Source: Xanthomonas indica
Lineage (GTDB): Bacteria; Pseudomonadota; Gammaproteobacteria; Xanthomonadales; Xanthomonadaceae
Assembly: GCF_040529045.1 (NCBI RefSeq)
Contig: NZ_CP131914.1
Location: 790,501-854,500, forward strand
DNA: 64,000 bases
Reading direction: 5' to 3'
Shown: positions 28,776-38,137 of the stretch, in pieces
How the letters are laid out: each line of letters starts with the position of its first letter
Position numbering within the stretch: the first letter of the stretch is position 1
Program-made: the position numbers and the translations under genes
Notes under the pieces: generated by a model
What the model saw: only the letters and a program-made list of their open reading frames with translations
Databases searched by the model: none
What the model was told of the DNA's origin: nothing

Positions 28776-29387
28776 ATGAAAGCTCTTGTCGCCACGCCAC
28801 TGCCGCGTGGGTTCTACGCCCGCGATGCGCGCGAGGTCGCGCCTGAGTTGTTGAACACCTTGCTCGTCACCGCCGATGGCCGTTGCGGGCGCATCGTCGA
28901 GGTGGAGGCCTACTGCGGTGCGGAGGATCCGGCGGCGCATTCGTTCCGGGGCATGACCCCGCGCACGCGGGTGATGTTCGGCCCGCCCGGGCATCTGTAT
29001 GTGTACTTCATCTACGGCATGCATTGGGCGCTCAATGCGGTGTGCGGCGGTGCGCCGGGGCATGCGGTGCTGATCCGCGCCCTGGCACCGGTGGCCGGGG
29101 TCGAGGCGATGCAGCTGGCACGCGGCGCGGTGCGCACGGCCGATCTCACCCGTGGGCCGGGGCGGCTGGCCAAGGCGCTGGGCGTGTCGGGCGCGGACAA
29201 CGGGCTGGACCTGACCACGCGGCAGTCGCGCCTCTGGCTGGGTCAGGACGGGACGCCGCCGCCTGCCGCGCCGGTCGTCACCACGCGGATCGGCATCAGC
29301 AAGGCGATGGAGGCGCCGTGGCGCTGGCATGTGCCGGGCGATCCGAACGTGTCGCGTTTCGTGGCGGGGCGGGTGAGGCAGCGCTAG
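28776..29387 (+). CDS. 3-methyladenine DNA glycosylase, AAG/MPG type
   Basis: 203 residues. Base-excision repair enzyme of the alkyladenine glycosylase (Pfam AAG) family, removing alkylated purines. Seen: the active-site segment [17 protein letters not shown] with catalytic Glu44, the intercalating-tyrosine region [32 protein letters not shown], and the family ending [14 protein letters not shown]. Length is typical. It is a single gene flanked by REP-containing spacers. Confidence 0.92.
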   Translation: MKALVATPLPRGFYARDAREVAPELLNTLLVTADGRCGRIVEVEAYCGAEDPAAHSFRGMTPRTRVMFGPPGHLYVYFIYGMHWALNAVCGGAPGHAVLIRALAPVAGVEAMQLARGAVRTADLTRGPGRLAKALGVSGADNGLDLTTRQSRLWLGQDGTPPPAAPVVTTRIGISKAMEAPWRWHVPGDPNVSRFVAGRVRQR

Positions 29388-29538
29388 TAGTGCGGCGCGT
29401 GTGGGCATCGTCGCTCTCCAAGTTGCACGAAATCAGCGCCTTGCCGGTCGCCGTAAGCTGATCGCATTGCATGCCCTCGTGATGGAAGAGGCTCCGGCTC
29501 GAATGCGGGAACGTGGCTGAGGCATCTTCTTCTCGTTC

Positions 29539-29561
29539 GTCGCGGCTGAAGCCGCTCCTAC
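29539..29561 (-). repeat. REP palindrome, GGAGCGGCTTCAGCCGC type
   Basis: GTCGCGGCTGAAGCCGCTCC then TAC: a perfect reverse copy of the element at 61281-61304. Confidence 0.8.
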
Positions 29562-29730
29562 GAAAAGCGGTTGACGCTCGTGTGGTGCTACCCACAACAC
29601 TCAAAAAAACGAGCTAGGTTGCGCGCCGCGTCACTGTGCTGGGAACCGTCGCAAGACGCATCCTATGAGTAGGCGCTGGGATAGCGAAGTGGCTTCCGAC
29701 ACGCAGCGTCACGGCCAGCTGGCATGCCAT

Positions 29731-29755
29731 TGTGGGAGGGACTTCAGTCCCGACG
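29731..29755 (+). repeat. REP palindrome, GGAGGGACTTCAGTCCC type
   Basis: TGTGGGAGGGACTTCAGTCC then CGACG: identical to the element at 59701-59725. Confidence 0.8.
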
Positions 29756-30025
29756 CGCGGTCTCATTGGTGCGAAGACGATTACGCCCCAGCTAGGACTA
29801 TTCCCGGATTGGGGAAGAGCAGTGCCTACAGCAGCACGCATGTTCCCTATTCACGCAAATTCGAAAGAGTTCACGCGGCCACCGCCACAGCACAGTGCAT
29901 GCGGCATTCGCCGACCACGCATAAGCAGCGCATTGCACGCATTCATGCCGCACACACACCGCACTCGCATCACGGGAATGCAGCGCGACCCAGGCTGCAG
30001 GTTCTCCCTACGTCGAGATGCCGCC

Positions 30026-30259
30026 ATGAAAGTGCTCAACATCGTCACCCTGGTTCTGTTGATTGTTGGCGGGCTCAACTGGGGGTTGGTCGGCCTGTTC
30101 CAGTTCGACCTGGTCGCGGCGCTGTTCGGCGGCCAGGACGCGCCGCTGTCGCGCGTGGTCTATGCGCTGGTCGGTCTCTCGGCGCTGTGGCAACTGGTCC
30201 CGTTGTTCACCAATCGCCATGAGCCGGTGCGGCATGCCGAGCATGCGCCGCATCGCTGA
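30026..30259 (+). CDS. DUF378 family small membrane protein
   Basis: 77 residues with two predicted membrane helices (about 5-28 and 43-63). The opening MKVLNIVTLVLLIVGGLNWG and LVGLFQFDLVAALFG are characteristic of DUF378 (YuzA-like) proteins, whose function is unknown. ATG 30026 is chosen because the family starts exactly here; the longer in-frame sequence upstream is not protein-like. A His-rich tail follows the second helix. Confidence 0.85.
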   Translation: MKVLNIVTLVLLIVGGLNWGLVGLFQFDLVAALFGGQDAPLSRVVYALVGLSALWQLVPLFTNRHEPVRHAEHAPHR

Positions 30260-30413
30260 GTGGCCAGCGGCCGGTGCGCGCGATCCCGATGTCGTGGTGT
30301 CGGGATCGTCGTGGCTGGGCGTGGTCATGTGGTGGCGTTGTCTGGTGCGTCCGATCCTGCGGCACCACCGCGCCAGGCACCGCCTCTCCTGCTGAGGCGG
30401 CGCCGGCACCAAC

Positions 30414-30959
30414 CTAGGCGATCGTAACGGTGGCATCCAAGTGCGCGATGGCATCGGCCACGACCGTGGCGAACGGTGCGTCCACGTCCACCGAGATCAC
30501 GTCGGGCTCGTCTAGTGGCAGTTCCAGCGTATCGAGCTGGCTCTGCAGCAGTGCCGGCGGCATGAAGTGACCATGCCGCGCAGCCAGGCGTTGGGCGATC
30601 ACATGCGCCGCCGCATGCAGGAACACGAAACGCATCGGCACCCCAGTGTCCCGCAACTGCTGCCGGTGCGCCTTGCGCAGCCCGGAAAAGGCCAGCACGA
30701 CGCTCTGCCCGGCATCGACCGATGCGCGCAGGCGTTGCGCCAGGGCCGCGACCCAGGGCGCGCGCTGTGCATCGCTGAGCGGGATGCCGTGCGCCATCTG
30801 CGCCTTGGCGGCGGCGCTGTGGAAATCGTCCGCGTCCAGGAAGGTCAGCCGGTAGTGCGCCGCCAGTGCCTGGGCGACGCTGGTCTTGCCGCTGCCGGAG
30901 ACGCCCATCGCGATGATGGCTTCGGCGCGCGGCGAAAGTGACGAGGCGGGTTCGGTCAC
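30414..30959 (-). CDS. gntK: gluconokinase (GntK type)
   Basis: 181 residues. Phosphorylates gluconate to 6-phosphogluconate with ATP, feeding the Entner-Doudoroff or pentose phosphate pathway. Seen: P-loop MGVSGSGKTSVAQALA near residue 19, FLDADDFHSAAAKAQMAHGI (substrate region), ALAQRLRASVDAGQSVVLAFSG-type helix and strand, and GHFMPPALLQSQLDTLE. The GTG at 30959 gives the family length; no nearby ATG precedes the P-loop except the one inside it. It stands alone, without gluconate transporter or GntR regulator in view. Confidence 0.88.
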   Translation of the reverse strand: MTEPASSLSPRAEAIIAMGVSGSGKTSVAQALAAHYRLTFLDADDFHSAAAKAQMAHGIPLSDAQRAPWVAALAQRLRASVDAGQSVVLAFSGLRKAHRQQLRDTGVPMRFVFLHAAAHVIAQRLAARHGHFMPPALLQSQLDTLELPLDEPDVISVDVDAPFATVVADAIAHLDATVTIA

Positions 30960-31106
30960 GTGGTGCGGTCCTGTGGGGTCTGGCGCATGATGCCAGCGTG
31001 GGCGTTGTGTGGACGTGCAGTGCAGCTGTAACCGGGTCGTGCACCAGTCCTGGCATCTGCGGTTGGTGGGCGCGCCGGGGGAACCGTGTTCTGCCATGGA
31101 CCATCG

Positions 31107-31131
31107 CGTCGGGGCTGAAGCCCCTCCCACA
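31107..31131 (-). repeat. REP palindrome, intermediate variant
   Basis: CGTCGGGGCTGAAGCCCCTC then CCACA: same frame as the GGAGGGACTTCAGTCCC type but with GGGGC/GCCCC in the stem; compensating changes keep the pairing, which supports selection on the hairpin. Confidence 0.7.
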
Positions 31132-31188
31132 GGGACGCCAGCCGGCACTCCTGGTTCCGCACCCCGCGCTTGCATCTTCCCGCGGTGT

Positions 31189-33615
31189 CTACGTCGTCGC
31201 GTTCGCCGTCTCGACCAGGTCGTCCCACTGCAGCCGCGTGCCGGAGGCGTCGTCGCTATCCTGCAGGGTGCGGCGGACGGCGCGGCGCATGGCCCGGCTG
31301 ATCCAGGTCTGCAGGTCGCGACCGGACTGGCCTTCGCTGCGATCGGCAACCCAGGCTGCCGCGGCGTCGGCGTCGAGATCCAGCGGTTTGCCGCGCAGCA
31401 GGCGCGCGACGATGGCGACACGCGCATCGCGGTCGGGCAGGGCGATGACGATCTGCCGGTCCAGCCGCGACAGCAACGCCGGGTCGATCGCGGCGGCATG
31501 GTTGCTGGCGGCCAGCAGGAACACCTGGCCCGCGTGGCTGGCGACGCCGTCCAGTTCCTGCAGCAGCTGGCCGACGATCTCGCGGGTGTAGGCGTCGTCG
31601 CCGTCGGCACCGCGCGCCGGCGCGACGATGTCGAGTTCGTCGACGAACACGATGCACGGCGCTTGCGCCCGCGCGCGCTCGAATGCGGCCTGCACGCGCT
31701 GGCCGGACTGGCCGAGATAGCCGGCCTTGAGGTCGGCGCTGCTCAGGGCGATGAAGGCCAGGCCCGACTGGCTGGCCAGGATCCGCGCGACCTGGGTCTT
31801 GCCGGTGCCCGGCGGGCCGACCATCAGGATGCCGCGTGGCACCGGCACACCGAGCTTGGCCAGGGTCTCGGCATTGCGCAGTTCCTTGCCCAGGCCGACG
31901 AACTCCTCGACCGTGGCCGCCGGCAGCACGATGTCGTCCCAGCCGAGCGTGGCGACGGCGGTGGAGCCTTTGCCACGCAGCGCGCGCAGTTGGGTCAGCA
32001 AGGTGGCATTGTCCAGCGTTCCGTCCACGCACTCGGCGGCCACCCGCGCGACCAGCGTGTGCAGGTCGCGGCCCGAGAGGCCGCTGCTGTCGGCGATCAC
32101 CTGCGTGTCCGGCTTCAGCGCGAAACCGGCACGTCGCAGTTCGGCGCCGAGGATGCGGGCGCGCGCCGCGGCGTCGGGCAGGCCGATGGCAATGCTGGCG
32201 GTGAAGCGCGACAGGATCGCGTCGTCCAGCAGCGCCGGGCGGTTGGTCGCGCCGATCACCAGCACCTGCCCGTGCGCGGCATGGAAGCCGTCCCATTCGG
32301 CGAGAAAGGTCTGCACCAGTTCGGCGCTGAAGCTGTCGCTGTCGGCGCTGCCGCGGCGTGCGAACACGCTTTCGCATTCGTCGATGAACAGAATCGACGG
32401 TGCGTGCTCGCGGCAGCGCTGCCAGATCGCCTGCACCTTGGGGCCGGTATGGCCGACGTGCGCGGCCTTCAGGTCGGCCACGCCCAGCGCCTCGACGTGG
32501 CAGCCGGCATGGCGTGCCAGCTTGCGCGCGATCAGGGTCTTGCCGGTGCCCGGCGGCCCGTGCAGGAGCATGCCTTTCGGCGCCGGCTGGCGTCCGGACA
32601 CGAACAGGTCCATCAGTTTCAGGATCTGATCGAGCGTGGTGTCGGGCAGGGCGATGTCGGCCCAATGCCGCTGCACCGCGTCCAGGCTCTGCAGCCGCTG
32701 CTGCAGCGCGCGTTGCTGGCCGTGCGCGGCATCCCAGGCCTGCACATGCTCGTGCAGCGGGGCGATCGGGGCCGCGTCCTCCATCGCGTCCTGCGCGAGC
32801 GCCAGCGCCACCGCGTGCAGCGCCTGTGGCGCGGCCTCGGTCACGGTGGGGTCGAGGACGATGCAGGCCGCCGCATGGTCGCCGCCGGGCAGCACGATCA
32901 GGGCGAGCAGGCGTGGTTCCGCGGCGCCGTCGTGCAAGGCGAGCAGGCGTGCACCGGACAGAGCGCCGTGCGTGGCCGGCACCGTCCAACGGCCGTGCAG
33001 GGCGCGCTGCGGCCATGGCGCGCGGGTCACCGCGTACGTCGGCCCCGCATCGCGCTGCCCGGTGTCGGCCACCTGCGCCAGCGCCAGCGACGTGCGTGCG
33101 AACGCCTGCAGCGCGCGCCGTTCGGCATGGCTGTGGTGCCAGGCCAGCAACTGCGCGCCGGCTACGACCAGCAGGCTATACGCGGCCAGCGAGGGCAGCA
33201 GGCTCTGCAGCAGCAGGCCGCCATCGCCGTGCAGGCCGACCTGTCGCCACCAGTCCAGGAAGCCGCGCGTCTCGCCCAGCCAGTGTGCGCTTGTCCACGG
33301 CAGGACCAACACCAGCATGCCGATCAAGGCCGCACGCCAGCGCCAGTCCGGCAGCAATGGCCGCAGCAGCAGCGCCGGCCCCCAGGCGCGGCGGCGTTCG
33401 CGCCGCACCGCCGCCCGCGCCGCGGTCCTGGCGTGCGCCATGAAGCGGCGCCGGATCGCGGCCACCGCCTGCTCCACCGCCGGCAGATGCCGCTCCACCT
33501 CCGCCTCGGCCTGCGCCTGGCGCGTCTGCGCCTGCTGCAATTGCGTGTGCAGGCGCTGCGTCTGCTGCTGCAGCGACGGCGGGGGCGTCGGCACGGCGGC
33601 CGGGATGCCGGACAT
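31189..33615 (-). CDS. membrane-anchored tandem AAA+ ATPase
   Basis: 808 residues. N-terminal coiled coil (about 15-60), basic linker, two membrane helices (about 91-112 and 139-160), a middle domain (about 165-335), then two AAA modules. Module 1: Walker A GPPGTGKT 353-360, Walker B ILFIDE 408-413, ATNRPALLDDAILSRF. Module 2: Walker A 600-607, Walker B IVFVDE 655-660, LDRQIVIALPDRDARVAI with arginine finger. Both sites look intact. There is no FtsH-type protease domain or HExxH, so this is a Cdc48/Vps4-like remodelling ATPase, not a protease. Substrate unknown. It lies alone between gluconokinase and a gene-free region on the same strand as gluconokinase but 229 bases apart. Confidence 0.8.
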   Translation of the reverse strand: MSGIPAAVPTPPPSLQQQTQRLHTQLQQAQTRQAQAEAEVERHLPAVEQAVAAIRRRFMAHARTAARAAVRRERRRAWGPALLLRPLLPDWRWRAALIGMLVLVLPWTSAHWLGETRGFLDWWRQVGLHGDGGLLLQSLLPSLAAYSLLVVAGAQLLAWHHSHAERRALQAFARTSLALAQVADTGQRDAGPTYAVTRAPWPQRALHGRWTVPATHGALSGARLLALHDGAAEPRLLALIVLPGGDHAAACIVLDPTVTEAAPQALHAVALALAQDAMEDAAPIAPLHEHVQAWDAAHGQQRALQQRLQSLDAVQRHWADIALPDTTLDQILKLMDLFVSGRQPAPKGMLLHGPPGTGKTLIARKLARHAGCHVEALGVADLKAAHVGHTGPKVQAIWQRCREHAPSILFIDECESVFARRGSADSDSFSAELVQTFLAEWDGFHAAHGQVLVIGATNRPALLDDAILSRFTASIAIGLPDAAARARILGAELRRAGFALKPDTQVIADSSGLSGRDLHTLVARVAAECVDGTLDNATLLTQLRALRGKGSTAVATLGWDDIVLPAATVEEFVGLGKELRNAETLAKLGVPVPRGILMVGPPGTGKTQVARILASQSGLAFIALSSADLKAGYLGQSGQRVQAAFERARAQAPCIVFVDELDIVAPARGADGDDAYTREIVGQLLQELDGVASHAGQVFLLAASNHAAAIDPALLSRLDRQIVIALPDRDARVAIVARLLRGKPLDLDADAAAAWVADRSEGQSGRDLQTWISRAMRRAVRRTLQDSDDASGTRLQWDDLVETANATT

Positions 33616-33820
33616 CAGCGGGGGCGGGCGCAGGTGGTCACCGCGCGCATCTTAGCCCGAGCGCCGGTGGGGCGGCGGTGGCTGGCTGCAGGTTGGATGT
33701 TGCCCGCGCTGGACACGGCAGGCAGGCGCGTGAAGCGGTTGCTGCCGTGGGAGTAGGCATCTTGGAGAAAGCTAGGGCGCGAGGCGCAGGGCGGGTCTTT
33801 AGACCATCGCGGCTTCGTTG

Positions 33821-33843
33821 GTCGCAGCTGAAGCCGCTCCTAC
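33821..33843 (-). repeat. degenerate REP palindrome, GGAGCGGCTTCAGCCGC type
   Basis: GTCGCAGCTGAAGCCGCTCC then TAC; one stem mismatch (A for G) compared with the copy at 29539-29561. Confidence 0.65.
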
Positions 33844-33866
33844 GCATGGATTGCAGCTCCATGATG

Positions 33867-33906
<40 letters not shown>

Positions 33907-34189
33907 CGGTTGTTGCCTTTGCATTATCGGGCTCCCTTCCGAAGCGGCGGCCAGCGCGGGGAAAAACCCGAAGGGCGGCGCACATGGACGTGCGCCGTCC
34001 GCGGCAGGGGCAGGGCTCGCCGGAAAAAGGCAAAGCATTGCTTCGCCCCGGCGGGCGGGCTGGCGCCGTGAGGCGACTGCCCCGGACTTGGCTGCAAAGC
34101 AGCCAAGCCCCTTCCGCGGATCCCCGGGCTGGACGCGGACCCGGAGCGCGCAGCGCGGAGGGCGCGTAGGCAGGGCGCGCTTTCTTTTG

Positions 34190-34223
34190 GTTACTTTTCT
34201 TTGCGCGAGCAAAGAAAAGTAAC
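34190..34223. repeat. perfect 15-bp inverted repeat
   Basis: GTTACTTTTCTTTGC (34190-34204) pairs with GCAAAGAAAAGTAAC (34209-34223) around GCGA. It is part of a larger palindromic block; it lacks a flanking gene end, so a terminator role is not clear. Confidence 0.75.
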
Positions 34224-34328
34224 TCGCCGCAAGGCGAAAGCTTTGCTTTTGCTGTTGTCGTTGCTGCGGCTGTTGCGTTTGGAAGCTTGAAAGCAACAGA
34301 AAAGGCTTTCGCCTGATGGCGAGCTACT

Positions 34329-34420
34329 TTGATCAGCCTTCGGCTACTCAGAAGCGCTTCTTAGCTTGTGCAAAGAAACGTAACCAAAGAAGCGCTCCAC
34401 CACAGCCGAAGGCTGATCAA
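34329..34420. repeat. nested inverted repeat of 17-bp arms
   Basis: TTGATCAGCCTTCGGCT (34329-34345) is exactly complementary to AGCCGAAGGCTGATCAA (34404-34420). Inside, GAAGCGCTTCTT (34351-34362) partly pairs with AAGAAGCGCT (34387-34396). The whole could extrude as a cruciform or fold as a long hairpin. Confidence 0.8.
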
Positions 34421-34583
34421 GCACACCTCGCCGTGGCTGCCGCGCCCGGGGGGCCATAAAGCAATAGCAACACCAGCCCGGGGCACGCGCAGCCCAAGCG
34501 AGACGCAGCGAGCCCCGAACTCCCGACTACGCCGAAACGCATCCCACCCTCTAGACTGCACCCATCGTCGGGGGGACTCGCCT

Positions 34584-37500
34584 TTGGTTTCCAGTTGGAT
34601 CCTGCTGCTGGTATCGGTCGGCTATGCGGCGCTGCTGTTCGCGGTGGCGTGGTGGGGCGATCGCCGTCCGCTGTACCCGGAGCGGCCGTGGCTGCGGCCG
34701 GCGGTGTACAGCCTGGCGCTGGCCGTGTACTGCTCGTCGTGGACCTTTTACGGCGCGGTCGGCAGCGCGGTGCGCAACGGCGCCGGCTATCTGCCGATCT
34801 ACCTGGGCCCGTTGCTGATGCTGCTGTTCGGCTGGCGCATCGTCGAGCGCCTGGCGCTGATCGCGCGCAGCGAGAACACCGTGTCCATCGCCGACTTCAT
34901 CTCCTCGCGCTACGGCCGTTCGCGGCGCCTGGCCGCGCTGGTGGCGGTGATCGCCCTGATCGGCGTGGTGCCGTACCTGGCGCTGCAGTACAAGGCGGTG
35001 GCGATGAGCCTGCAGGTGCTCAGCGGCCAGTCCAGCGCCGGCGCGCCGTTCTACGCCGATCCCGCGCTGTACGTGGCCTTGGGCATGGCGCTGTTCGCCA
35101 CGCTGTTCGGCACGCGGCAGGTCGATGCCACCGAGCACCACCACGGCATGATGCTGGCGATCGCGCTGGAGTCGGTGGTCAAGCTGCTGGCGATGGTGGC
35201 GGTGGGCGTGTTCGCCTATGTCTGGCTGTCCGCGCGCGACGGCGGCCAGGTGCTGGCGTCGACGCGCACGCTGTTCCAGAACACGCCGCCGGTGGGCTTC
35301 ATCTCGCAGACCCTGCTCAGCTTCCTGGCGCTGGTGTGCCTGCCGCGGCAGTTCCACGTGGCGGTGGTGGAGTGCAGCGACATCGGCGACATCCGCAAGG
35401 CGCGCTGGCTGTTCGGCCTGTACCTGGTGCTGATCTCGGCGATGGTGGTGCCGATCGCCGCGGCCGGCATCGCGCTGTTCGGTGGCGGCGACGTGGCCGA
35501 TGACAGCATTGTGCTGGCGCTGCCGCTGGCCGAAAGCCGCACCGCACTGGCGCTGGTCGCCTACGTCGGCGGCTTCTCCGCCGCCACCGGCATGGTCATC
35601 GTCTCCAGCATCGCGCTGGCGACGATGATCAGCAACGACCTGGTGATGCCGGTGCTGCTGCGCCGCCGCGGGCACCAGGCCGCCGGCGCCGACGTGGCCT
35701 CGAAGGTGCTGTGGATCCGCCGCCTGGCGATCCTGCTGCTGGCGCTGATCGCCTATGGCTACTACCGCAGCAGCAGCAACGACACCACGCTGGCCTCGTA
35801 CGGGCTGATGGCCTTCGCCGCGGTGGCGCAGTTCGCGCCGGGGGTGATCGGCGGGCTGTACTGGCGTGGCGCCAGCCGCAAGGGCGTGGAGACCGGGATG
35901 GTACTGGGCTTCGCCACCTGGATCTACACGCTGTTGCTGCCGGCGCTGACCCAGGCTGGCTGGCTGGCGCCGGCCTGGTTGCTGGACGGGCCGTTCGGCA
36001 TCTCCTGGCTGCGCCCGCAGCAGCTGTTCGGCATGAGCGGCTGGGACCAGCTGGCGCACGGCACGTTCTGGTCGCTGCTGGTCAACGTCGGCACGATGAT
36101 GCTGGTGTCGGCGCGCTGGCGCCCGGGCCTGGACGAGCGCCTGCGCGCGGCACCGTTCCTGGAGCCGTACTCGCAGCGCCCGGCGGTGGCCGGAGACTGG
36201 CTGGGGCAGGTGCGCGTGGTCGACCTGCAGGCGCTGGCCGAACGCATGGTCGGCGAGCGTCACGCCCGTCGCGCCTTCGCCGAACAGGCGCAACTGCTTG
36301 GCCGCGAGCCGCAGCCCACCGCCGTGGCCGACCGCGTCTGGGTGCAGTTCACCGAGCGCCTGCTCGCCGCCTCGATCGGTGCGGCCTCCGCGCGCCTGGT
36401 GCTGACCAGCCTGCTGCGCGGCTCGGGCATGGACCTGGGCGAAGTGGTGGCGGTGCTCGACGAGGCCGGGCAGGAGCTGCGCTTCAACCGCGAGATCCTG
36501 TCCACCACGCTGGAGAACATCAGCGCCGGGGTCAGCGTGGTCGATCCGGCGATGCGCCTGACCGCGTGGAACCGCCGCTACCAGCAGATGTTCGGCTATC
36601 CCGACGGCATGCTCTACGTCGGCCGCCCGGTCGCCGACCTGATCCGCTACAACGCCGAGCGCGGCGAACTGGGCGGCGGCCAGGTGGAGGACCAGATCGC
36701 CCGCCGCATCGCGCACATGCGCGCCGGCACCCCGCACGTGTTCGAACGCACCCGCAGCGACGGCAAGGTGATCGAGATGCGCGGCCAGCCGCTGCCCGGC
36801 GGCGGCTACGTCACCAGCTACAACGACATCACCGACTACAAGCGCGCCGAGCAGGCGCTGCTCGAGGCCAACGAGACCCTGGAACAGCGCGTGGCCGAGC
36901 GCTCGCGCGAGGCCGAGCTGGCGCAGCAGTCCAAGACCCGCTTCCTGGCCGCGATCAGCCATGACGTGCTGCAGCCGCTCAACGCCGCGCGGCTGTTCGC
37001 CTCGGCCCTGCGCGACGCGCACCAGAACGAGGAGCAGCGGCATCTGGCCGAGCGCGTGGACGCCTCGCTGCGTGCGGCCGAGGAGCTGCTGGACGGCCTG
37101 CTCGACGTGTCGCGGCTGGATGCCGGCGGCCTGCGCCCGACCATCGAGGACGTCGATGCCGGCCTGCTGTTGCGCGAACTGGCCGCGCAGTACAGCCCGA
37201 TCGCCGCCGGCCGCGGCCTGCGCCTGCACGTGTACGCGCGGCCGCTGTGGGTGCGCAGCGACCGCCGGCTGCTGCGCCGGGTGCTGCAGAATTTCCTCGC
37301 CAACGCGCTGCGCTACACCCGCCAGGGCCGCATCGTGCTGGGCATGCGCCGCCGCGGCGCGACGCTGGAACTGCAGGTCTGGGATACCGGCCCGGGCATC
37401 CCGCCGCACCACATGCAGCAGATCTTCGACGAGTTCCAGCGCTACCAGCAGCCATTCGACTGGGGCGAGCAGGGGCTGGGCCTGGGCCTGTCGATCTGCC

Positions 37501-38015
37501 AGCGCATCTCGCGCCTGCTCGGCCATGACCTGGATGCGCGCAGCCGCGTCGGCCACGGCAGCATGTTCTCCATCACCGTGCCGCGGGCGGCGCCGCCGCC
37601 GCAGGCGCAGCAACGCCCGCCGCGCGCCGCGGCCGCGGCCGACTCGCTGGCCGGGCTGCGCGTGCTGTGCGTGGACAACGACCAGGAAATCCTCGACGGC
37701 ATGCGCGCGCTGCTCGGGCGCTGGCAGGTCGAGGTGATCTGCGCCAGCACCGTGGACGAGGCGCTGGCGCAGGCCGCGCGCGCGCCGCACGTGATGCTGG
37801 TCGACTACCACCTGCACGACCGGCTCGACGGCCTGGAGACCCTGGATGCGTTACGCGAGGCGATGCCCGGGCCGGTGGCCGGCGCGTTGCTCACCGCCGA
37901 CGGCCGCGACGAACTGAAACTGCAGGCGCGCGAGCGCGGCTACCGGCTGCTGACCAAACCGGTCAAGCCGGCCTCGTTGCGCGCCTTCCTCACCGCCTAC
38001 CACGATCCGATCTAG
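34584..38015 (+). CDS. hybrid histidine kinase with N-terminal Na+/solute-symporter domain (CrbS/MxtR-like)
   Basis: 1,143 residues from the TTG at 34584, preceded by GGGGGGACTCG; sequence further upstream is repeat DNA. Residues about 1-500 carry some 12-13 membrane helices of an SSS-family symporter domain (GAVGSAVRNGAGYLPIYLGP; FISSRYGRSRRLAALVAVIA). Then a PAS domain (about 630-750, ISAGVSVVDPAMRLTAWNRR), a coiled coil, the phosphoacceptor AAISHDVLQPLNAAR with His793, an ATPase domain (DTGPGIPPHH; GLGLGLSICQRIS) and a C-terminal receiver (about 1026-1140) with Asp1074 in MLVDYHLHD. This order matches CrbS/MxtR-type kinases, which in Vibrio and Pseudomonas act with a LuxR-type regulator on acs. 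Such a regulator lies beside acs 17 kb away. The ligand is unknown. Confidence 0.85.
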   Translation: MVSSWILLLVSVGYAALLFAVAWWGDRRPLYPERPWLRPAVYSLALAVYCSSWTFYGAVGSAVRNGAGYLPIYLGPLLMLLFGWRIVERLALIARSENTVSIADFISSRYGRSRRLAALVAVIALIGVVPYLALQYKAVAMSLQVLSGQSSAGAPFYADPALYVALGMALFATLFGTRQVDATEHHHGMMLAIALESVVKLLAMVAVGVFAYVWLSARDGGQVLASTRTLFQNTPPVGFISQTLLSFLALVCLPRQFHVAVVECSDIGDIRKARWLFGLYLVLISAMVVPIAAAGIALFGGGDVADDSIVLALPLAESRTALALVAYVGGFSAATGMVIVSSIALATMISNDLVMPVLLRRRGHQAAGADVASKVLWIRRLAILLLALIAYGYYRSSSNDTTLASYGLMAFAAVAQFAPGVIGGLYWRGASRKGVETGMVLGFATWIYTLLLPALTQAGWLAPAWLLDGPFGISWLRPQQLFGMSGWDQLAHGTFWSLLVNVGTMMLVSARWRPGLDERLRAAPFLEPYSQRPAVAGDWLGQVRVVDLQALAERMVGERHARRAFAEQAQLLGREPQPTAVADRVWVQFTERLLAASIGAASARLVLTSLLRGSGMDLGEVVAVLDEAGQELRFNREILSTTLENISAGVSVVDPAMRLTAWNRRYQQMFGYPDGMLYVGRPVADLIRYNAERGELGGGQVEDQIARRIAHMRAGTPHVFERTRSDGKVIEMRGQPLPGGGYVTSYNDITDYKRAEQALLEANETLEQRVAERSREAELAQQSKTRFLAAISHDVLQPLNAARLFASALRDAHQNEEQRHLAERVDASLRAAEELLDGLLDVSRLDAGGLRPTIEDVDAGLLLRELAAQYSPIAAGRGLRLHVYARPLWVRSDRRLLRRVLQNFLANALRYTRQGRIVLGMRRRGATLELQVWDTGPGIPPHHMQQIFDEFQRYQQPFDWGEQGLGLGLSICQRISRLLGHDLDARSRVGHGSMFSITVPRAAPPPQAQQRPPRAAAAADSLAGLRVLCVDNDQEILDGMRALLGRWQVEVICASTVDEALAQAARAPHVMLVDYHLHDRLDGLETLDALREAMPGPVAGALLTADGRDELKLQARERGYRLLTKPVKPASLRAFLTAYHDPI

Positions 38016-38137
38016 GAACCGTCGCGCGTCTTTGTAACGGCAATGTATGCACTCTGTGGCGGCCGCCGGCGCGGCCGGCGTGGCGCACGGCGCGGGCGGG
38101 CGGCTAAGGTGGCGGACCGCCCACGACCCGCCTGCGC

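Larger units (their letters stand above)
29388..30025. other. 638-base gene-free spacer with two REP types
   Basis: No convincing gene in either strand. It carries one reversed GGAGCGGCTTCAGCCGC-type palindrome (29539-29561) and one forward GGAGGGACTTCAGTCCC-type palindrome (29731-29755). The rest, including a His-codon-rich stretch at about 29900-29980, shows no recognisable feature. Confidence 0.6.

Noticed and set aside
29665-30025. Long frames leading into the DUF378 gene
   Set aside because: They run through REP and low-quality sequence; DUF378 proteins begin at the ATG at 30026.
34551-37817. 1,088-codon minus-strand frame opposite the histidine kinase
   Set aside because: Gln/His/Arg-rich shadow typical of high-GC genes; the plus strand has all kinase motifs.
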